From positions 20,834 through 84,833 of the forward strand of contig WRAJ01000006.1 of NCBI GenBank assembly GCA_009780245.1: DNA of 64,000 nt, in the 5' to 3' direction. Below the pieces are notes generated by a model. The model was not told the DNA's origin and did no database searches. It was given only the letters and a program-made list of their open reading frames with translations. The position numbers were made by a program, and so were the translations under genes. Source of the DNA: Turicibacter sp. Its GTDB lineage: Bacteria > Bacillota_I > Bacilli_A > MOL361 > Turicibacteraceae. Position 1 is the first letter of the stretch; each line of letters opens with the position of its first letter. Shown here one piece after another: positions 41,852 through 51,611 of the stretch.

Positions 41852-44800
41852 ATGCTTAAAAAATTGTTTACTGAAAACGGATGGTCCAAAACGGCAATCT
41901 CGTCAATGCTTGCTCTAGCCTTGTTGCTCAGCCCGTTTCAATTGTTAGGTGCGACAGCCAATGCTGTTACGGCACCCGAGTTACACGCTGAACATCAAGA
42001 ATTAGAGTTAACAGACGAGCAAGTCGTTGCCCTTGGCGCCTTGGCAGATATTAGAGAGAACTTTTCAGGCCTAGTCGGGTTTGAAGGGGAGTACGAATTA
42101 ACGGACGATGATACGCCAATTAGTGTCATTGTTGTGTTCAATTCAAGCCCAGCTGATGTGCAACTAATTGAAGCACAAGTGTTTGGTGACGGATATGGTG
42201 CGACAACCATTGAAGAAGCCGAAGCGAACGTTGAAGCTGATCAAGAGCTCTTCCAAGACGAATTAGATGAGTTGCTAGATGTGCAACCGCTAAGTCGTTT
42301 CTTCACCCCGTCGTATGAGATCGAGTGGCAATATCGTCGTGCGTTTAACGGGGTCGTTGTCACTGTGCCAGCTAATGCGGTTGAAGAGATCGCTGAATTC
42401 GAAAGTGTGGCACTCGTGATGCCAAACGAAACCGTCTCAATTCCTGAGCCAATTGCTTTTGAAGGCGATCATGAAAGAGACCCAGTTGGTATGCGCGATG
42501 CGAGACAAACGATGAACGCTCATTTACTTCATGATCAAGGCTATCGTGGAGAAGGCGTTTTAGTTGCCGTTTTAGATACTGGTATTGATTACTATCACCC
42601 AGCCTTTGCTGGCTCATTTCCAACGCTTGAAGACATGCATGAAAGAAATCCTGACAACCCGTTTTTAGGTGTTTGGTCTGGTATGCCAGATGTGAATTTG
42701 GGACCAACAAACGGTGAGTTCCCAGTGCCAGCAGTGATGCCTGGTTACGATTATTTCTTCGGTCGTAACTTTATCCGTGGTAACGGGTGGGCGGACTGGA
42801 ACGATCCAATGGAAACTTCTCCGGGACACCCAGCTGGGGCTCCTGGAACACCTGCACATGACAATTATGTCAACCCTGCACAAACCACTTCGCATGGTAC
42901 GCACGTTGCAGGAACAACATTAGGACGTGATTCAGGCGGTGAAAATTCAATTTTAGGGATTGCACCTGAAGCGAGCATGATTGCTTACCGCGTCCTCGGT
43001 CCAGGTGGATCAGGTCAATTAGGTGCTGTCATTGCTGGTGTTAACATGACTTATTACGACAATCCTGACGTGGTTAACATGTCATTAGGTGGTGGCGGTG
43101 CCTCACCGTTTGTTGCTACGAGCCTTGCGGTTAATAACATTGTCCTTGCTCGCCCGCACATCGTCTTTACGAACTCGCAAGGAAATGCTGGTCCAGGATT
43201 TTCAACGATGTCTGCACCGTCTTCTGCAAGTTTAGCGATCGGTGTTTCGTCGTTAACGGTGCCAGGTTCAGTCGGTCTTTATGCAGATTTCCCAATTGAT
43301 GATTTTTCTCGCGAACTCGGAGGCACCACTCACAATGTTAGTGCTTCCACCATTTTAACGCACGTGCATGGCAACGCCGATGCTGAGTGGACGTGGGCGG
43401 ATGGTCCGAATAGCCACGTTGTCAGTGCATTACCTGCTTTTTCTGCCGGTGATGACGGTGATATTCGCTTATTTGTTCTTCCTACTGCAGATCCAAGAAC
43501 CGTTGGTGGTTCTAACAGTGCTGCCACGGGTGGCCAAACAGCCGTGATTGGAACAGGAACAGCAGCCGATTTCGAACTCCTCTTTGACATTTATAGTGAA
43601 GAAGAATTAGAAGGGGCATGGGTGCTACTTAGCCGTGGACACACCATCGCAGACGTTGGTGCACAAATCTACAACTTCGGTTTAGGCGGTGCCATTAGTG
43701 TTACTGGTCAAGGTACACTCGGTACCGGTGGTAGCCAACAAGTTCACTTTGGTAACGCTGGAAATTGGCCAGGGTACGGTTTGTTCTTAATGGTCGACCA
43801 CCTATTAGCCCTACAGTTATTAGATGAGATGCCAACGCTTGTAGAAGGGGCAGATCCAGCAAATAGCCCAAGAGAAACGATGACGTTCCAGTTTACTGAT
43901 TTCTATCGTGAGAATATGCCTTTACATGTAAGTGGGTTCTCATCACGTGGTCCTGTTCTGCAAACGTTTGAAATTAAGCCTGACATCGGGGCGCAAGGTC
44001 AAGGGGTTTGGTCCGCTGTTCCTCGTTGGACCGTGAATCAAGAATGGGAAATGGACGGTGACTTCCCGTGGCAAGGTGCAGGTAATGAAGCGTATTACGT
44101 TCATGCCTACCAGCCATCTTCGGGAACGTCAATGTCGGCACCTGCCCTTGCAGGCGCTGCGGCTTTAATGGTTCAATATAGCCGTGAAAATTACGGAGAA
44201 GCATGGAGCGCGGAAGAAATCAGAACGCGTATGATGAACAACGCCATCATTCTTGACTATGAGTATCTTGGTTTAGGCATCTTTGATATGGGAGCTGGAC
44301 AAGTTGACGTTTATGCCGCAACGCAAAACGATACGGTTGTTTACGCCACGTTCCCTAAAGTTGTCAATGTGCCACAAGCGCAACTTGGCGATGAAGGGTT
44401 CCATTCAACGCGTACTGGATCGTTTAGCTTTGGTGGTTCACTCAATTCATTTGAAGCGACACCAAATGGTTATCGCACGCGTACCTTAATCGGAACGATT
44501 GAAAACCAAGCAGATACTGCACAAACTTATGAGATTTCACACCGCTTTATTCAAACAGGACGCTTATCGCAAGACCCAGCAAACACTGCAACCTTAACGT
44601 TTGATCAAACGACGGTAACGGTGCCAGCTGGTGGTGCTATTGACTTTGAAGCCACAATGACGTTAACCGATGATGCACCACTTGGTCATTATGAAGGGTT
44701 TGTTGTCATTACACAAGATGGTGAAGAAGTGGCAGTGTTGCCGTTTGCAGCAGTGGCACAAAATAATCAGGTTGTGCGTGATGTCTTCCTAGGTCGTTCG

Positions 44801-46144
44801 GTCATTTCAACAAACGCTTATGACCCAACGGGTGCAGAATTGAATTTATACTTCACGCCTTACGCGCCGTTAGCGTTCCAGACGTTTGTTGTTAATAGCG
44901 AAGATTTAGATGTGGCTGATTTAACGGATGCGATGTTGATTGCTGCAGCAGCTGGAGAAGCGACAGATATTGAGATCGGTTATGTTGGAACAAGGCTGCT
45001 TCAAGGAACGGGTAATGCTAGCCGTGCCGTTGTGCTTGATGAATCACACGCAGACTTAGTTAGTGAAGGCGACTATTTACTCGTATTAAGAGTGCTTCGC
45101 CAAGATCCTTTTGTTCCTAATATCTTGACGCCTTATGACACGTTGTTCTTCCCGTTTGCTGTGGATAACGATGCGCCTGAAATCAATGACGTTGCTGTCA
45201 ATGGCCTGCCAGCTGCAAACGATGAGCACGTTGTTTTACCTCCTGATGCGGATGCGCTTGTCATTAGTGGAAACGTCTTTGACGAGTGGATGGCGACTGC
45301 GATTGCCGATGGTGTCACGTTTGATATTTGGTTAGACGATGCGCCATATGGTCCTGAAGTTAGCTTAGCGCACAACTTAGCGGTTTATGTTGTTGCAGGT
45401 GAAGCTACTGCAGATAACCAACCAGTGCGTGCAACGGTTGATGCAGAGGGTCATTTCGAAGCCTTACTCGAAAACGTTGATCTCACAACCGAACAAGCCG
45501 TCACAATCTGGGCTGTGGATAACTACACAGCCGTGCCTAACTGGAACATCACGCTCGGTGAAACAACTGGTTGGTGGTCACTCATTAACCCATTCCCGGG
45601 AGATTCGTTCTTCAACGGAACGTTTGTCACCGCCATCTACCCAGCGTTGACGCAATTCTTGAGCTTCGGATTCTTCCCTGTTCCAGACCTTCAAGGTGCA
45701 AGCAACGTGCCATTATTCCAACAACACGTTTGGGGTGGACTGAACCTAGCAGAGCATGCGTTCACCATCGCGCTTAGCCCTTACAGCAACGATGCAACGC
45801 TTAGTGGACTGACGGTGACACCAGGTGCATTAAGCCCTGCGTTTAGCCCAGACGTACTAGACTATCGCGTTGAACTTGGCTTTGCTAATTCGTTTGTTTC
45901 ACTTGTAGCAACACCGAATCACGCTGCAGCAAGAATCGTTGACGTAACGGCACCTAGAGGTGTGATGGTGACACGTATCGCCAATACTAACGAATTCCAC
46001 CTTGCCCTACTTGCAGTGGGTGACAATGAAATTACGGTGACGGTTGAATCAGAATTTGGTAACACAGAAGTTTACACGATTGTGATTAACCAAGCAGACC
46101 TCGTGATTCCAGGAATCCCACCAATTCCAGGACTGCCACGATAA
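41852..46144 (+). CDS. large secreted subtilisin-like (S8) serine protease
   Basis: A 1430-residue exported protease of the cell-envelope (lactocepin/minor extracellular protease) type. Signal peptide to about residue 38, an I9-like propeptide (85-200), catalytic Asp242 in VLDTGIDYYHP, His in SHGTHVAGT (about 350), NMSLGG and NSQGNAGPG, a PA-like insertion (about 570-640) and catalytic Ser in SGTSMSAPALAG (about 758). Downstream come Fn3-like beta domains and, near the end, a cadherin-like module (LSGLTVTPGALSPAFSPD). There is no LPxTG sorting signal and no S-layer domain; the protein ends with a short Pro-rich tail (IPGIPPIPGLPR). It probably digests extracellular proteins for peptide uptake. 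Confidence 0.93.
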   Translation: MLKKLFTENGWSKTAISSMLALALLLSPFQLLGATANAVTAPELHAEHQELELTDEQVVALGALADIRENFSGLVGFEGEYELTDDDTPISVIVVFNSSPADVQLIEAQVFGDGYGATTIEEAEANVEADQELFQDELDELLDVQPLSRFFTPSYEIEWQYRRAFNGVVVTVPANAVEEIAEFESVALVMPNETVSIPEPIAFEGDHERDPVGMRDARQTMNAHLLHDQGYRGEGVLVAVLDTGIDYYHPAFAGSFPTLEDMHERNPDNPFLGVWSGMPDVNLGPTNGEFPVPAVMPGYDYFFGRNFIRGNGWADWNDPMETSPGHPAGAPGTPAHDNYVNPAQTTSHGTHVAGTTLGRDSGGENSILGIAPEASMIAYRVLGPGGSGQLGAVIAGVNMTYYDNPDVVNMSLGGGGASPFVATSLAVNNIVLARPHIVFTNSQGNAGPGFSTMSAPSSASLAIGVSSLTVPGSVGLYADFPIDDFSRELGGTTHNVSASTILTHVHGNADAEWTWADGPNSHVVSALPAFSAGDDGDIRLFVLPTADPRTVGGSNSAATGGQTAVIGTGTAADFELLFDIYSEEELEGAWVLLSRGHTIADVGAQIYNFGLGGAISVTGQGTLGTGGSQQVHFGNAGNWPGYGLFLMVDHLLALQLLDEMPTLVEGADPANSPRETMTFQFTDFYRENMPLHVSGFSSRGPVLQTFEIKPDIGAQGQGVWSAVPRWTVNQEWEMDGDFPWQGAGNEAYYVHAYQPSSGTSMSAPALAGAAALMVQYSRENYGEAWSAEEIRTRMMNNAIILDYEYLGLGIFDMGAGQVDVYAATQNDTVVYATFPKVVNVPQAQLGDEGFHSTRTGSFSFGGSLNSFEATPNGYRTRTLIGTIENQADTAQTYEISHRFIQTGRLSQDPANTATLTFDQTTVTVPAGGAIDFEATMTLTDDAPLGHYEGFVVITQDGEEVAVLPFAAVAQNNQVVRDVFLGRSVISTNAYDPTGAELNLYFTPYAPLAFQTFVVNSEDLDVADLTDAMLIAAAAGEATDIEIGYVGTRLLQGTGNASRAVVLDESHADLVSEGDYLLVLRVLRQDPFVPNILTPYDTLFFPFAVDNDAPEINDVAVNGLPAANDEHVVLPPDADALVISGNVFDEWMATAIADGVTFDIWLDDAPYGPEVSLAHNLAVYVVAGEATADNQPVRATVDAEGHFEALLENVDLTTEQAVTIWAVDNYTAVPNWNITLGETTGWWSLINPFPGDSFFNGTFVTAIYPALTQFLSFGFFPVPDLQGASNVPLFQQHVWGGLNLAEHAFTIALSPYSNDATLSGLTVTPGALSPAFSPDVLDYRVELGFANSFVSLVATPNHAAARIVDVTAPRGVMVTRIANTNEFHLALLAVGDNEITVTVESEFGNTEVYTIVINQADLVIPGIPPIPGLPR

Positions 46145-46160
46145 CGTCACTAAGCATTTA

Positions 46161-46193
46161 AAAACTGTGCGGCTAAGGCTTGCACAGTTTTTT
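46161..46193 (+). terminator. protease gene terminator
   Basis: AAAACTGTGC, 11-base loop, GCACAGTTTTTT. Confidence 0.9.
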
Positions 46194-46206
46194 CATGAAA
46201 AAATAG

Positions 46207-46235
46207 TGGAAAATATTAGGTGAGCGGTGTATAAT
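46207..46235 (+). promoter_or_regulatory. fhs promoter
   Basis: TGGAAA (46207-46212), 17 bases, TATAAT (46230-46235). Confidence 0.6.
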
Positions 46236-46277
46236 GATACTTTATTATTAGTCAAAGTTAACGTGGAGGCGTAAGAC

Positions 46278-47942
46278 ATGTTTAAAAGTGATTTAGAAAT
46301 TGCACAAGCAGCGAAACTAGCACCAATCACAGAAATTGCACGGGACTTAGGGATTGAAGACCGCATTGAGCAGTACGGGCATTACAAAGCGAAGATCGGA
46401 TTAGATGTGATGGATGTGGAACAACCCGACGGTAAATTGATTTTAGTGACTGCCATCAGCCCGACAAGAGCCGGTGAAGGTAAAACAACCGTGACGGTGG
46501 GCCTCGGGCAAGGACTGGCTCATATTGGAAAAAAGTCGGTCATCGCCCTGCGTGAACCATCGCTAGGACCTGTGATGGGCATTAAAGGCGGTGCCGCTGG
46601 GGGCGGTTACTCACAAGTCCTCCCGATGGAAGATTTAAACCTTCATTTTACCGGGGACATTCACGCCATTACCACTGCAAATAATGCGATTTGCGCACTC
46701 GTAGATAATCACATTCACCAAGGCAATGAATGTGACATCGACATCGAAAACGTGGTGTTTAAGCGCTGTCTAGATATGAACGATCGTAATTTGCGCCAGG
46801 TGACGATTGGGAAAGGCTCAGCGGCTAATGGGGTGGAAAGAAACGACGGCTTCAATATTACGGTCGCTTCAGAAATCATGGCCATCCTTTGCTTAGCAAC
46901 GAGCTACGACGATCTCAAGGCACGCATCGGAAAAATCATCGTCGCTTATACGACAGACGGCCAACCTGTCCACGTCAAAGACTTGGAAATCGAAGGCGCG
47001 ATCACGATGTTACTGCGCGATGCATTAAAACCAAACCTGGTGCAGACGATCGAGAAAACCGCGGCCATTGTGCACGGTGGCCCGTTTGCAAACATCGCTC
47101 ACGGTTGCAACTCGGTCATCGCCACGAAGACCGCTTTAAAACTGGGTGATTATGCCGTGACGGAAGCCGGATTCGGTGCTGATTTGGGTGCAGAAAAGTT
47201 CTTTAATATTAAATGCCGCGAAGCGGGGCTAACGCCTGACTGCGTGGTCATTGTAGCAACGATCAGAGCGCTAAAAATGCACGGTGGTGTGGATGCTGCG
47301 AATCTTAAAGAAGAAAACGTGGAGGCCCTCGCAGCAGGTGTGGAAAACTTGGCGAAACACATCGATTCTGTAACAAAATACGGCGTACCTTATGTCGTGG
47401 CGATTAACCATTTTGCTCATGACACGGAGGATGAAGTCGCATTTCTAATGAACTGGTGTGGTCAAAACGAACACCCGGTTGAGATTTCACACGGCTGGGC
47501 CGACGGCGGTGCGGGGACGGCTGCACTTGCGAAAAAGGTGGTTGAGATTACTGAAACCACTAAGGCTGACTTTCACGTGTTGTATCCAAAAGAAGCGTCT
47601 TTTGAGGAGAAGATTTTAACGATTGCGCAAAACATGTACGGTGCGCGTGATGTGGTGTATTCCGATGAGGCAAAGGCGACGCTTGAGAAGTTTAGAACGC
47701 TTGGGTATGGCGATTTCTTGATCTGTATGGCAAAAACACCGGCTTCGTTAACGGACAATCCAAGTGTGGTCGGACGGCCGAAAGACTTTGCGATCACGAT
47801 TAATGAGGTGCGTATTTCAGCAGGGGCTGGGTTTATTATTTGTTTAGCAGGCGGCGTCCTTACCATGCCAGGCTTACCGAAAAAGCCAGGTGCCCTTAAC
47901 ATGGACCTCACAAGCGATGGCGATTACGTTGGACTATTTTAA
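46278..47942 (+). CDS. fhs: formate-tetrahydrofolate ligase
   Basis: A 554-residue enzyme making 10-formyl-THF from formate, ATP and THF for purine and formyl-Met synthesis. The ATP-binding segment TRAGEGKTTVTVGLGQGL (residues 65-82), the LREPSLGPVMGIKGGAAGGG region and HGGPFANIAHGCNS are diagnostic. Full length. RBS TGGAGG. Formate could come from a glycyl radical lyase; purE-purK lie 13 kb downstream, but there is no operon link. Confidence 0.98.
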   Translation: MFKSDLEIAQAAKLAPITEIARDLGIEDRIEQYGHYKAKIGLDVMDVEQPDGKLILVTAISPTRAGEGKTTVTVGLGQGLAHIGKKSVIALREPSLGPVMGIKGGAAGGGYSQVLPMEDLNLHFTGDIHAITTANNAICALVDNHIHQGNECDIDIENVVFKRCLDMNDRNLRQVTIGKGSAANGVERNDGFNITVASEIMAILCLATSYDDLKARIGKIIVAYTTDGQPVHVKDLEIEGAITMLLRDALKPNLVQTIEKTAAIVHGGPFANIAHGCNSVIATKTALKLGDYAVTEAGFGADLGAEKFFNIKCREAGLTPDCVVIVATIRALKMHGGVDAANLKEENVEALAAGVENLAKHIDSVTKYGVPYVVAINHFAHDTEDEVAFLMNWCGQNEHPVEISHGWADGGAGTAALAKKVVEITETTKADFHVLYPKEASFEEKILTIAQNMYGARDVVYSDEAKATLEKFRTLGYGDFLICMAKTPASLTDNPSVVGRPKDFAITINEVRISAGAGFIICLAGGVLTMPGLPKKPGALNMDLTSDGDYVGLF

Positions 47943-47955
47943 TAAAATTTATATC

Positions 47956-47984
47956 TTGCGCATTCACTGATTATGTTGTATACT
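47956..47984 (+). promoter_or_regulatory. promoter of the small exported protein gene
   Basis: TTGCGC (47956-47961), 17 bases, TATACT (47979-47984). Confidence 0.6.
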
Positions 47985-48017
47985 AAAAAAAGTAGAAAAA
48001 ATTATGAGGTGAAGCAG

Positions 48018-48398
48018 ATGAAAACGTTATTAGTTGTCCTCGTGCTCGCGCTACTAGCTTTAGTTGCTCTGGCTACTAGTAGCGTTCGCATTCCTAAAGG
48101 AATGACAGCGGAAGTACATGAAATGGGAATTCAAGGTTTAGGCATAGCTGATCGGTTTTTAACAGGCGACCTTGAAGCAGAAGCTGCGGCCGAACAACTA
48201 GATGCTTTGTTAGATAACGTACACCGCGTGATAGCTGATCGGTTAGAGGCAAAAAAGCTAACCGCCCTAGAGGAAGACCTCGAACTAGCCTTCATCGTTT
48301 TATCTGATGCGGTCTGGATGATGACCATCAACTTAGGCGATGCGGCAACCGTTGAGGCTGCGCGTGCTTCACTAGCGGTATTATTAGAAATGGGTTAA
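48018..48398 (+). CDS. small exported or membrane-anchored helical protein
   Basis: A 126-residue protein: an N-terminal hydrophobic helix (LLVVLVLALLALVALA) followed by a helical domain rich in Ala, Leu and Glu. No Cys lipobox, so a signal peptide or anchor. No family recognised. ATG at 48018, 5 bases after AGGTGAAG; the frame extends 15 codons upstream into the promoter. It lies alone between fhs and the sugar locus. Confidence 0.65.
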   Translation: MKTLLVVLVLALLALVALATSSVRIPKGMTAEVHEMGIQGLGIADRFLTGDLEAEAAAEQLDALLDNVHRVIADRLEAKKLTALEEDLELAFIVLSDAVWMMTINLGDAATVEAARASLAVLLEMG

Positions 48399-48401
48399 TT
48401 T

Positions 48402-48450
48402 AAAAACTGCGTCATTCTCAGAAGTTGAGAAGTTACGCAGTTTTATTTTT
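48402..48450. terminator. bidirectional terminator
   Basis: AAAAACTGCGT (48402-48412) and TACGCAGTTTT (48434-48444), with an internal CTCAGAAGTTGAG hairpin and T runs both ways. Shared by the small exported protein gene and the fructokinase gene. Confidence 0.85.
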
Positions 48451-48453
48451 GTA

Positions 48454-49311
48454 TTAGATCATCGATTCCGCGAGCATAAAACAACCGATCGTTGCCGCAT
48501 CATCGCCTAGCTTTGGCGGTACGATGTACGTCTCTAAATCCGGTAGTGCGACATAGTCGGCCATTAACTCAGCCAGTTCGGTTTGAATCATGTAAAAAAG
48601 ATGTTCTTGCTTCATAACCCCACCGCCAAGAATCACTTTTTCTGGACTCAAGATTAACACGTAATTCATCACCGCTTGCGCGATATAAAGTGCTACAAAA
48701 TCCCACGCGGTATGAGACTCGCTAAGCTGATCAGCTTTTACGCCATAACGCGCTTCGATCGCAGGACCTGAGGCTAACCCCTCAAAGCAATTTCCGTGAT
48801 AAGGACAAATACCGGCAAAGCCATCTTCCGGATGCGGATGAATGATGATGTGCCCCATTTCTGGGTGCGAATAGCCCGACAATAGCTGGCCATTCACCAC
48901 AGCGCCACCGCCAATGCCTGTTCCCACCGTTAAATACAAGCAACTACTGAGTCCCTTCGCGGCTCCGAGCCTTTGCTCACCAAGCGCAGCGGCGTTTACA
49001 TCGGTTGTAAAACCAATTGGCACTTCATAACGCGCCTTAACAGCCCCTAAAAAGTCGACGTTGCCCCACTGCGGTTTTGGGGTTGTGGTAATGTAGCCGT
49101 AAGTCGACGAAGCTGGGTTGATGTCGATGGGACCAAACGACCCAATTCCGATGGCTTTTAAGGCGTACTGATCAAAAAAGGCAAAGACGTGGGCGAACGT
49201 TTCCTCTGGCGTTGTGGTTGGAAAACTGACACGCTCTACCACGTTGAAATCCGCATCCCCGATCGCACAGACAAATTTTGTTCCCCCTGCTTCAATTGAA
49301 CCGTAATACAT
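48454..49311 (-). CDS. scrK: ROK-family fructokinase
   Basis: A 285-residue sugar kinase of the ROK family: the ATP site IEAGGTKFVCAIG at the N-terminus, catalytic Asp region TTDVNAAALGE (about 103-113), VGTGIGGGAV (about 130) and a zinc site (GHIIIHP...CPYHGNCFEG, about 155-180). The overall pattern is that of fructokinases (ScrK/YdhR type) that give fructose 6-phosphate. It is the last gene of the galactoside locus but has its own promoter with an overlapping cre-like site. It would handle fructose from raffinose or sucrose. Confidence 0.88.
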   Translation of the reverse strand: MYYGSIEAGGTKFVCAIGDADFNVVERVSFPTTTPEETFAHVFAFFDQYALKAIGIGSFGPIDINPASSTYGYITTTPKPQWGNVDFLGAVKARYEVPIGFTTDVNAAALGEQRLGAAKGLSSCLYLTVGTGIGGGAVVNGQLLSGYSHPEMGHIIIHPHPEDGFAGICPYHGNCFEGLASGPAIEARYGVKADQLSESHTAWDFVALYIAQAVMNYVLILSPEKVILGGGVMKQEHLFYMIQTELAELMADYVALPDLETYIVPPKLGDDAATIGCFMLAESMI

Positions 49312-49344
49312 ATTGATGACCTCCCAGATTTTAAGTTTGCCTTA

Positions 49345-49373
49345 ATCATATCACGAGTGGGCGCTTTCATCAA
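49345..49373 (-). promoter_or_regulatory. fructokinase promoter with cre-like site
   Basis: Minus-strand TTGATG (49368-49373), 17 bases, TATGAT (49345-49350). The spacer contains TGAAAGCGCCCACT (49356-49369), 12 of 14 matches to the CcpA cre consensus, in a position suited to repression by glucose. Confidence 0.65.
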
Positions 49374-49432
49374 GTTCGTTTCGCATCAATTTGCAAGTTA
49401 AATGAGTCCGAAAATTCCCATTTCCTTTTCTG

Positions 49433-51598
49433 TTAAGACAGATAACGGTCGACTAGTTGCTGTCGGTATTCCCTTGATAAAGAATGGAAAAATGCCGAGT
49501 AGCCCGTCACTCGTACTACTAAATCAGGATATGCCTCTGGATTTTCATGCGCTTTTAAAATCTGATCCGGCGTGACACAATTCAAGTTAATCAAAGTCCC
49601 GCCCATTTGATTGTGCGTCTGGATCAATGCCACGAGTGCCTCAATACCGCCTGCACCTTCGACCATATTCGTATCAATGTCTAAATGTAACGGCGCTGAA
49701 TTACCCCAACCGGGCTGAGTTAATGCAACGGCGTTGGCTTTAAGCGTTGGCGAAAAGCTCATGATGCCGTTAGCAAAGCCAGGATCGGGATCGTTGGAAT
49801 GAGCAATTTCTTCCCCGTCAAAACGACCATTAGGTGTAGCTGGCAATACTTCTCCGTACATGTAGACATCGCCGTGCGAGAACATTCCTGGAATTACCTT
49901 TAGTTGATGTTTAGGGGTTGGGGTAGCAATGCAAAGGTTAACGAATTCATCTCTGATTTTAATCGCCCAGTCTAACGCCAAAGAATCTGGGTTTCCGTAG
50001 CGAGGAATACTTTTTAGCATCAGACGAATCTCCTCAGCATCCGCATAGTTGTTTTTAACTGCATGATGCATCTCAGCCCAAGTTAATTTCTCTTCGATCA
50101 TCACTCGCTGCTCAATAGCAGCAAATGAATCAGCAACCGTTGCTAGGGCGATGCCGTCGATATTAAGGTTAAGAATATCCACACCACCTTGTGCACTGTT
50201 TAAACCGCGCTCAATCGGACCGTGACAGAAAAGGTTCAAGACTAATTCAGGCGTGTTACGCGACACCACTTCATAATGCCAGTCGTAGCCGTCTTTTAAA
50301 CACTTAACAGCGATCGCTAAATGATGAGCAAATCGCTCCCATAGTTTAGTCATATCCGGATTCCCATCTACCATCACGTCCTCTAACGCATAGTGCAACG
50401 GCCATGCCATGTTGAGCCTTGTCACATCTTGTAGTGGGTATTCAATACCAGGCAGCGCCACCCAATTACAACCCACCTTAGCCCGCATTCTAGCTAATTC
50501 AATCGGGTGACCTTGCTTCACAAACCCTTCTTCAATCCCTTTTGACAAAGAGAAAGCGGCGCCTGTCCCGCATGCCATAATGTGCTCCAAAGCACGATGC
50601 AATAATTTGTTATCACTGCCCTCAAAGACACGGACGTTTAAATTCGATGGAATGGCTAACACATGACTAGCTTCCAAAATCAAGTAAGATAACGGACTTG
50701 TTAATTCCCTTGTGCCATCAGGAGATTGACCACCAATTTGCGAGTAGTGCGTATCATTATAGAACAAGCTTGCCAACATCCACACAGCATCCTCATCCGT
50801 AATAACGCCCGTTGCCGTGTCTTGCTCGTAATACAAGCGAAGTAATTCATCCAATTGCCCCAATGCCCCACCACCAAAATAAGTACGATCAGCACTTTGA
50901 AAAATCGCAAGAAACTGACAAGCTTCACGAAACGTTCTCGGCGGCCCTTGAAGCAAATTTTCCAACACTGACGCAATCTCAGCGTAATTTTCTTTCTCCC
51001 ACTCATCTTCTGACTCATCGGCACATCTTTGCGCCTCTGCTAAATGATTTTTCGTATAATCAATTATCCCCACCATCACCGCTTCGTGCCCGGCGTAAAA
51101 ATCGGCACTTGCTGGTTGATTCTTATGTTTGTAATAACGGATTTTATTCAGCATCCCTTGAAACCCAAGACTTAGCCCAATTTCCATATCCGGGCTGAGG
51201 TGATTCATACCACCAATACCCGTTTGCTGAAGACCGTATTTTTTATGCAGGTCAAACAAATGCACGGGCTGATCGGCTTCACAAATACCCGTTGGGTACA
51301 TTTCTTGAAAAAATCCCGCCCACGCGCCAGCCAACGCACTTTGAGGGTGAATATAAACCGGCATCTCTTTAAAGAAGCGACCTAAGTTCTCACCCACACA
51401 TTTTTCCCCATAAAGGACATCCGACCCTTCAGGAAATTCCGGTTCAAAATGGAAATCAGCAAAGTAAATATACCCATGGTCATCAATGTTATAACTGCCA
51501 CCCTTTTGCGCTAATTTTCGTTTGTTCTCGATAAACTTAGTCTCTCTTAACGCCTTAATGCGCGAGACTATCTCATTCGATATCGTTACTCTGTCCAT
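49433..51598 (-). CDS. glycyl radical enzyme of unknown substrate (PFL-like family)
   Basis: A 721-residue glycyl radical enzyme. The thiyl Cys is Cys377 in KVGCNWVALPG; the radical Gly is Gly699 in VRVTGYSAFF near the C-terminus. Pyruvate formate-lyase itself is excluded, as it has two adjacent Cys; the dehydratase/lyase group usually reads GCVE, and here the Glu is Asn378. So it belongs to neither of the well-known groups by this test. The activase gene directly precedes it in the transcript (13-base gap). The operon also encodes an alpha-galactoside ABC importer and, upstream, MelA. I start at the second ATG (51598), 8 bases after AAAGGAG; the first (51604) is only 2 bases from it. The substrate is presumably a sugar or sugar-derived polyol (inference). 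Confidence 0.88.
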   Translation of the reverse strand: MDRVTISNEIVSRIKALRETKFIENKRKLAQKGGSYNIDDHGYIYFADFHFEPEFPEGSDVLYGEKCVGENLGRFFKEMPVYIHPQSALAGAWAGFFQEMYPTGICEADQPVHLFDLHKKYGLQQTGIGGMNHLSPDMEIGLSLGFQGMLNKIRYYKHKNQPASADFYAGHEAVMVGIIDYTKNHLAEAQRCADESEDEWEKENYAEIASVLENLLQGPPRTFREACQFLAIFQSADRTYFGGGALGQLDELLRLYYEQDTATGVITDEDAVWMLASLFYNDTHYSQIGGQSPDGTRELTSPLSYLILEASHVLAIPSNLNVRVFEGSDNKLLHRALEHIMACGTGAAFSLSKGIEEGFVKQGHPIELARMRAKVGCNWVALPGIEYPLQDVTRLNMAWPLHYALEDVMVDGNPDMTKLWERFAHHLAIAVKCLKDGYDWHYEVVSRNTPELVLNLFCHGPIERGLNSAQGGVDILNLNIDGIALATVADSFAAIEQRVMIEEKLTWAEMHHAVKNNYADAEEIRLMLKSIPRYGNPDSLALDWAIKIRDEFVNLCIATPTPKHQLKVIPGMFSHGDVYMYGEVLPATPNGRFDGEEIAHSNDPDPGFANGIMSFSPTLKANAVALTQPGWGNSAPLHLDIDTNMVEGAGGIEALVALIQTHNQMGGTLINLNCVTPDQILKAHENPEAYPDLVVRVTGYSAFFHSLSREYRQQLVDRYLS

Positions 51599-51611
51599 CG
51601 TCATAACTCCT

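Noticed and set aside
49433..51598. Annotation as pyruvate formate-lyase (pflB)
   Set aside because: PFL needs two adjacent active-site Cys; here there is a single Cys followed by Asn, and the genes lie in a sugar-import operon.
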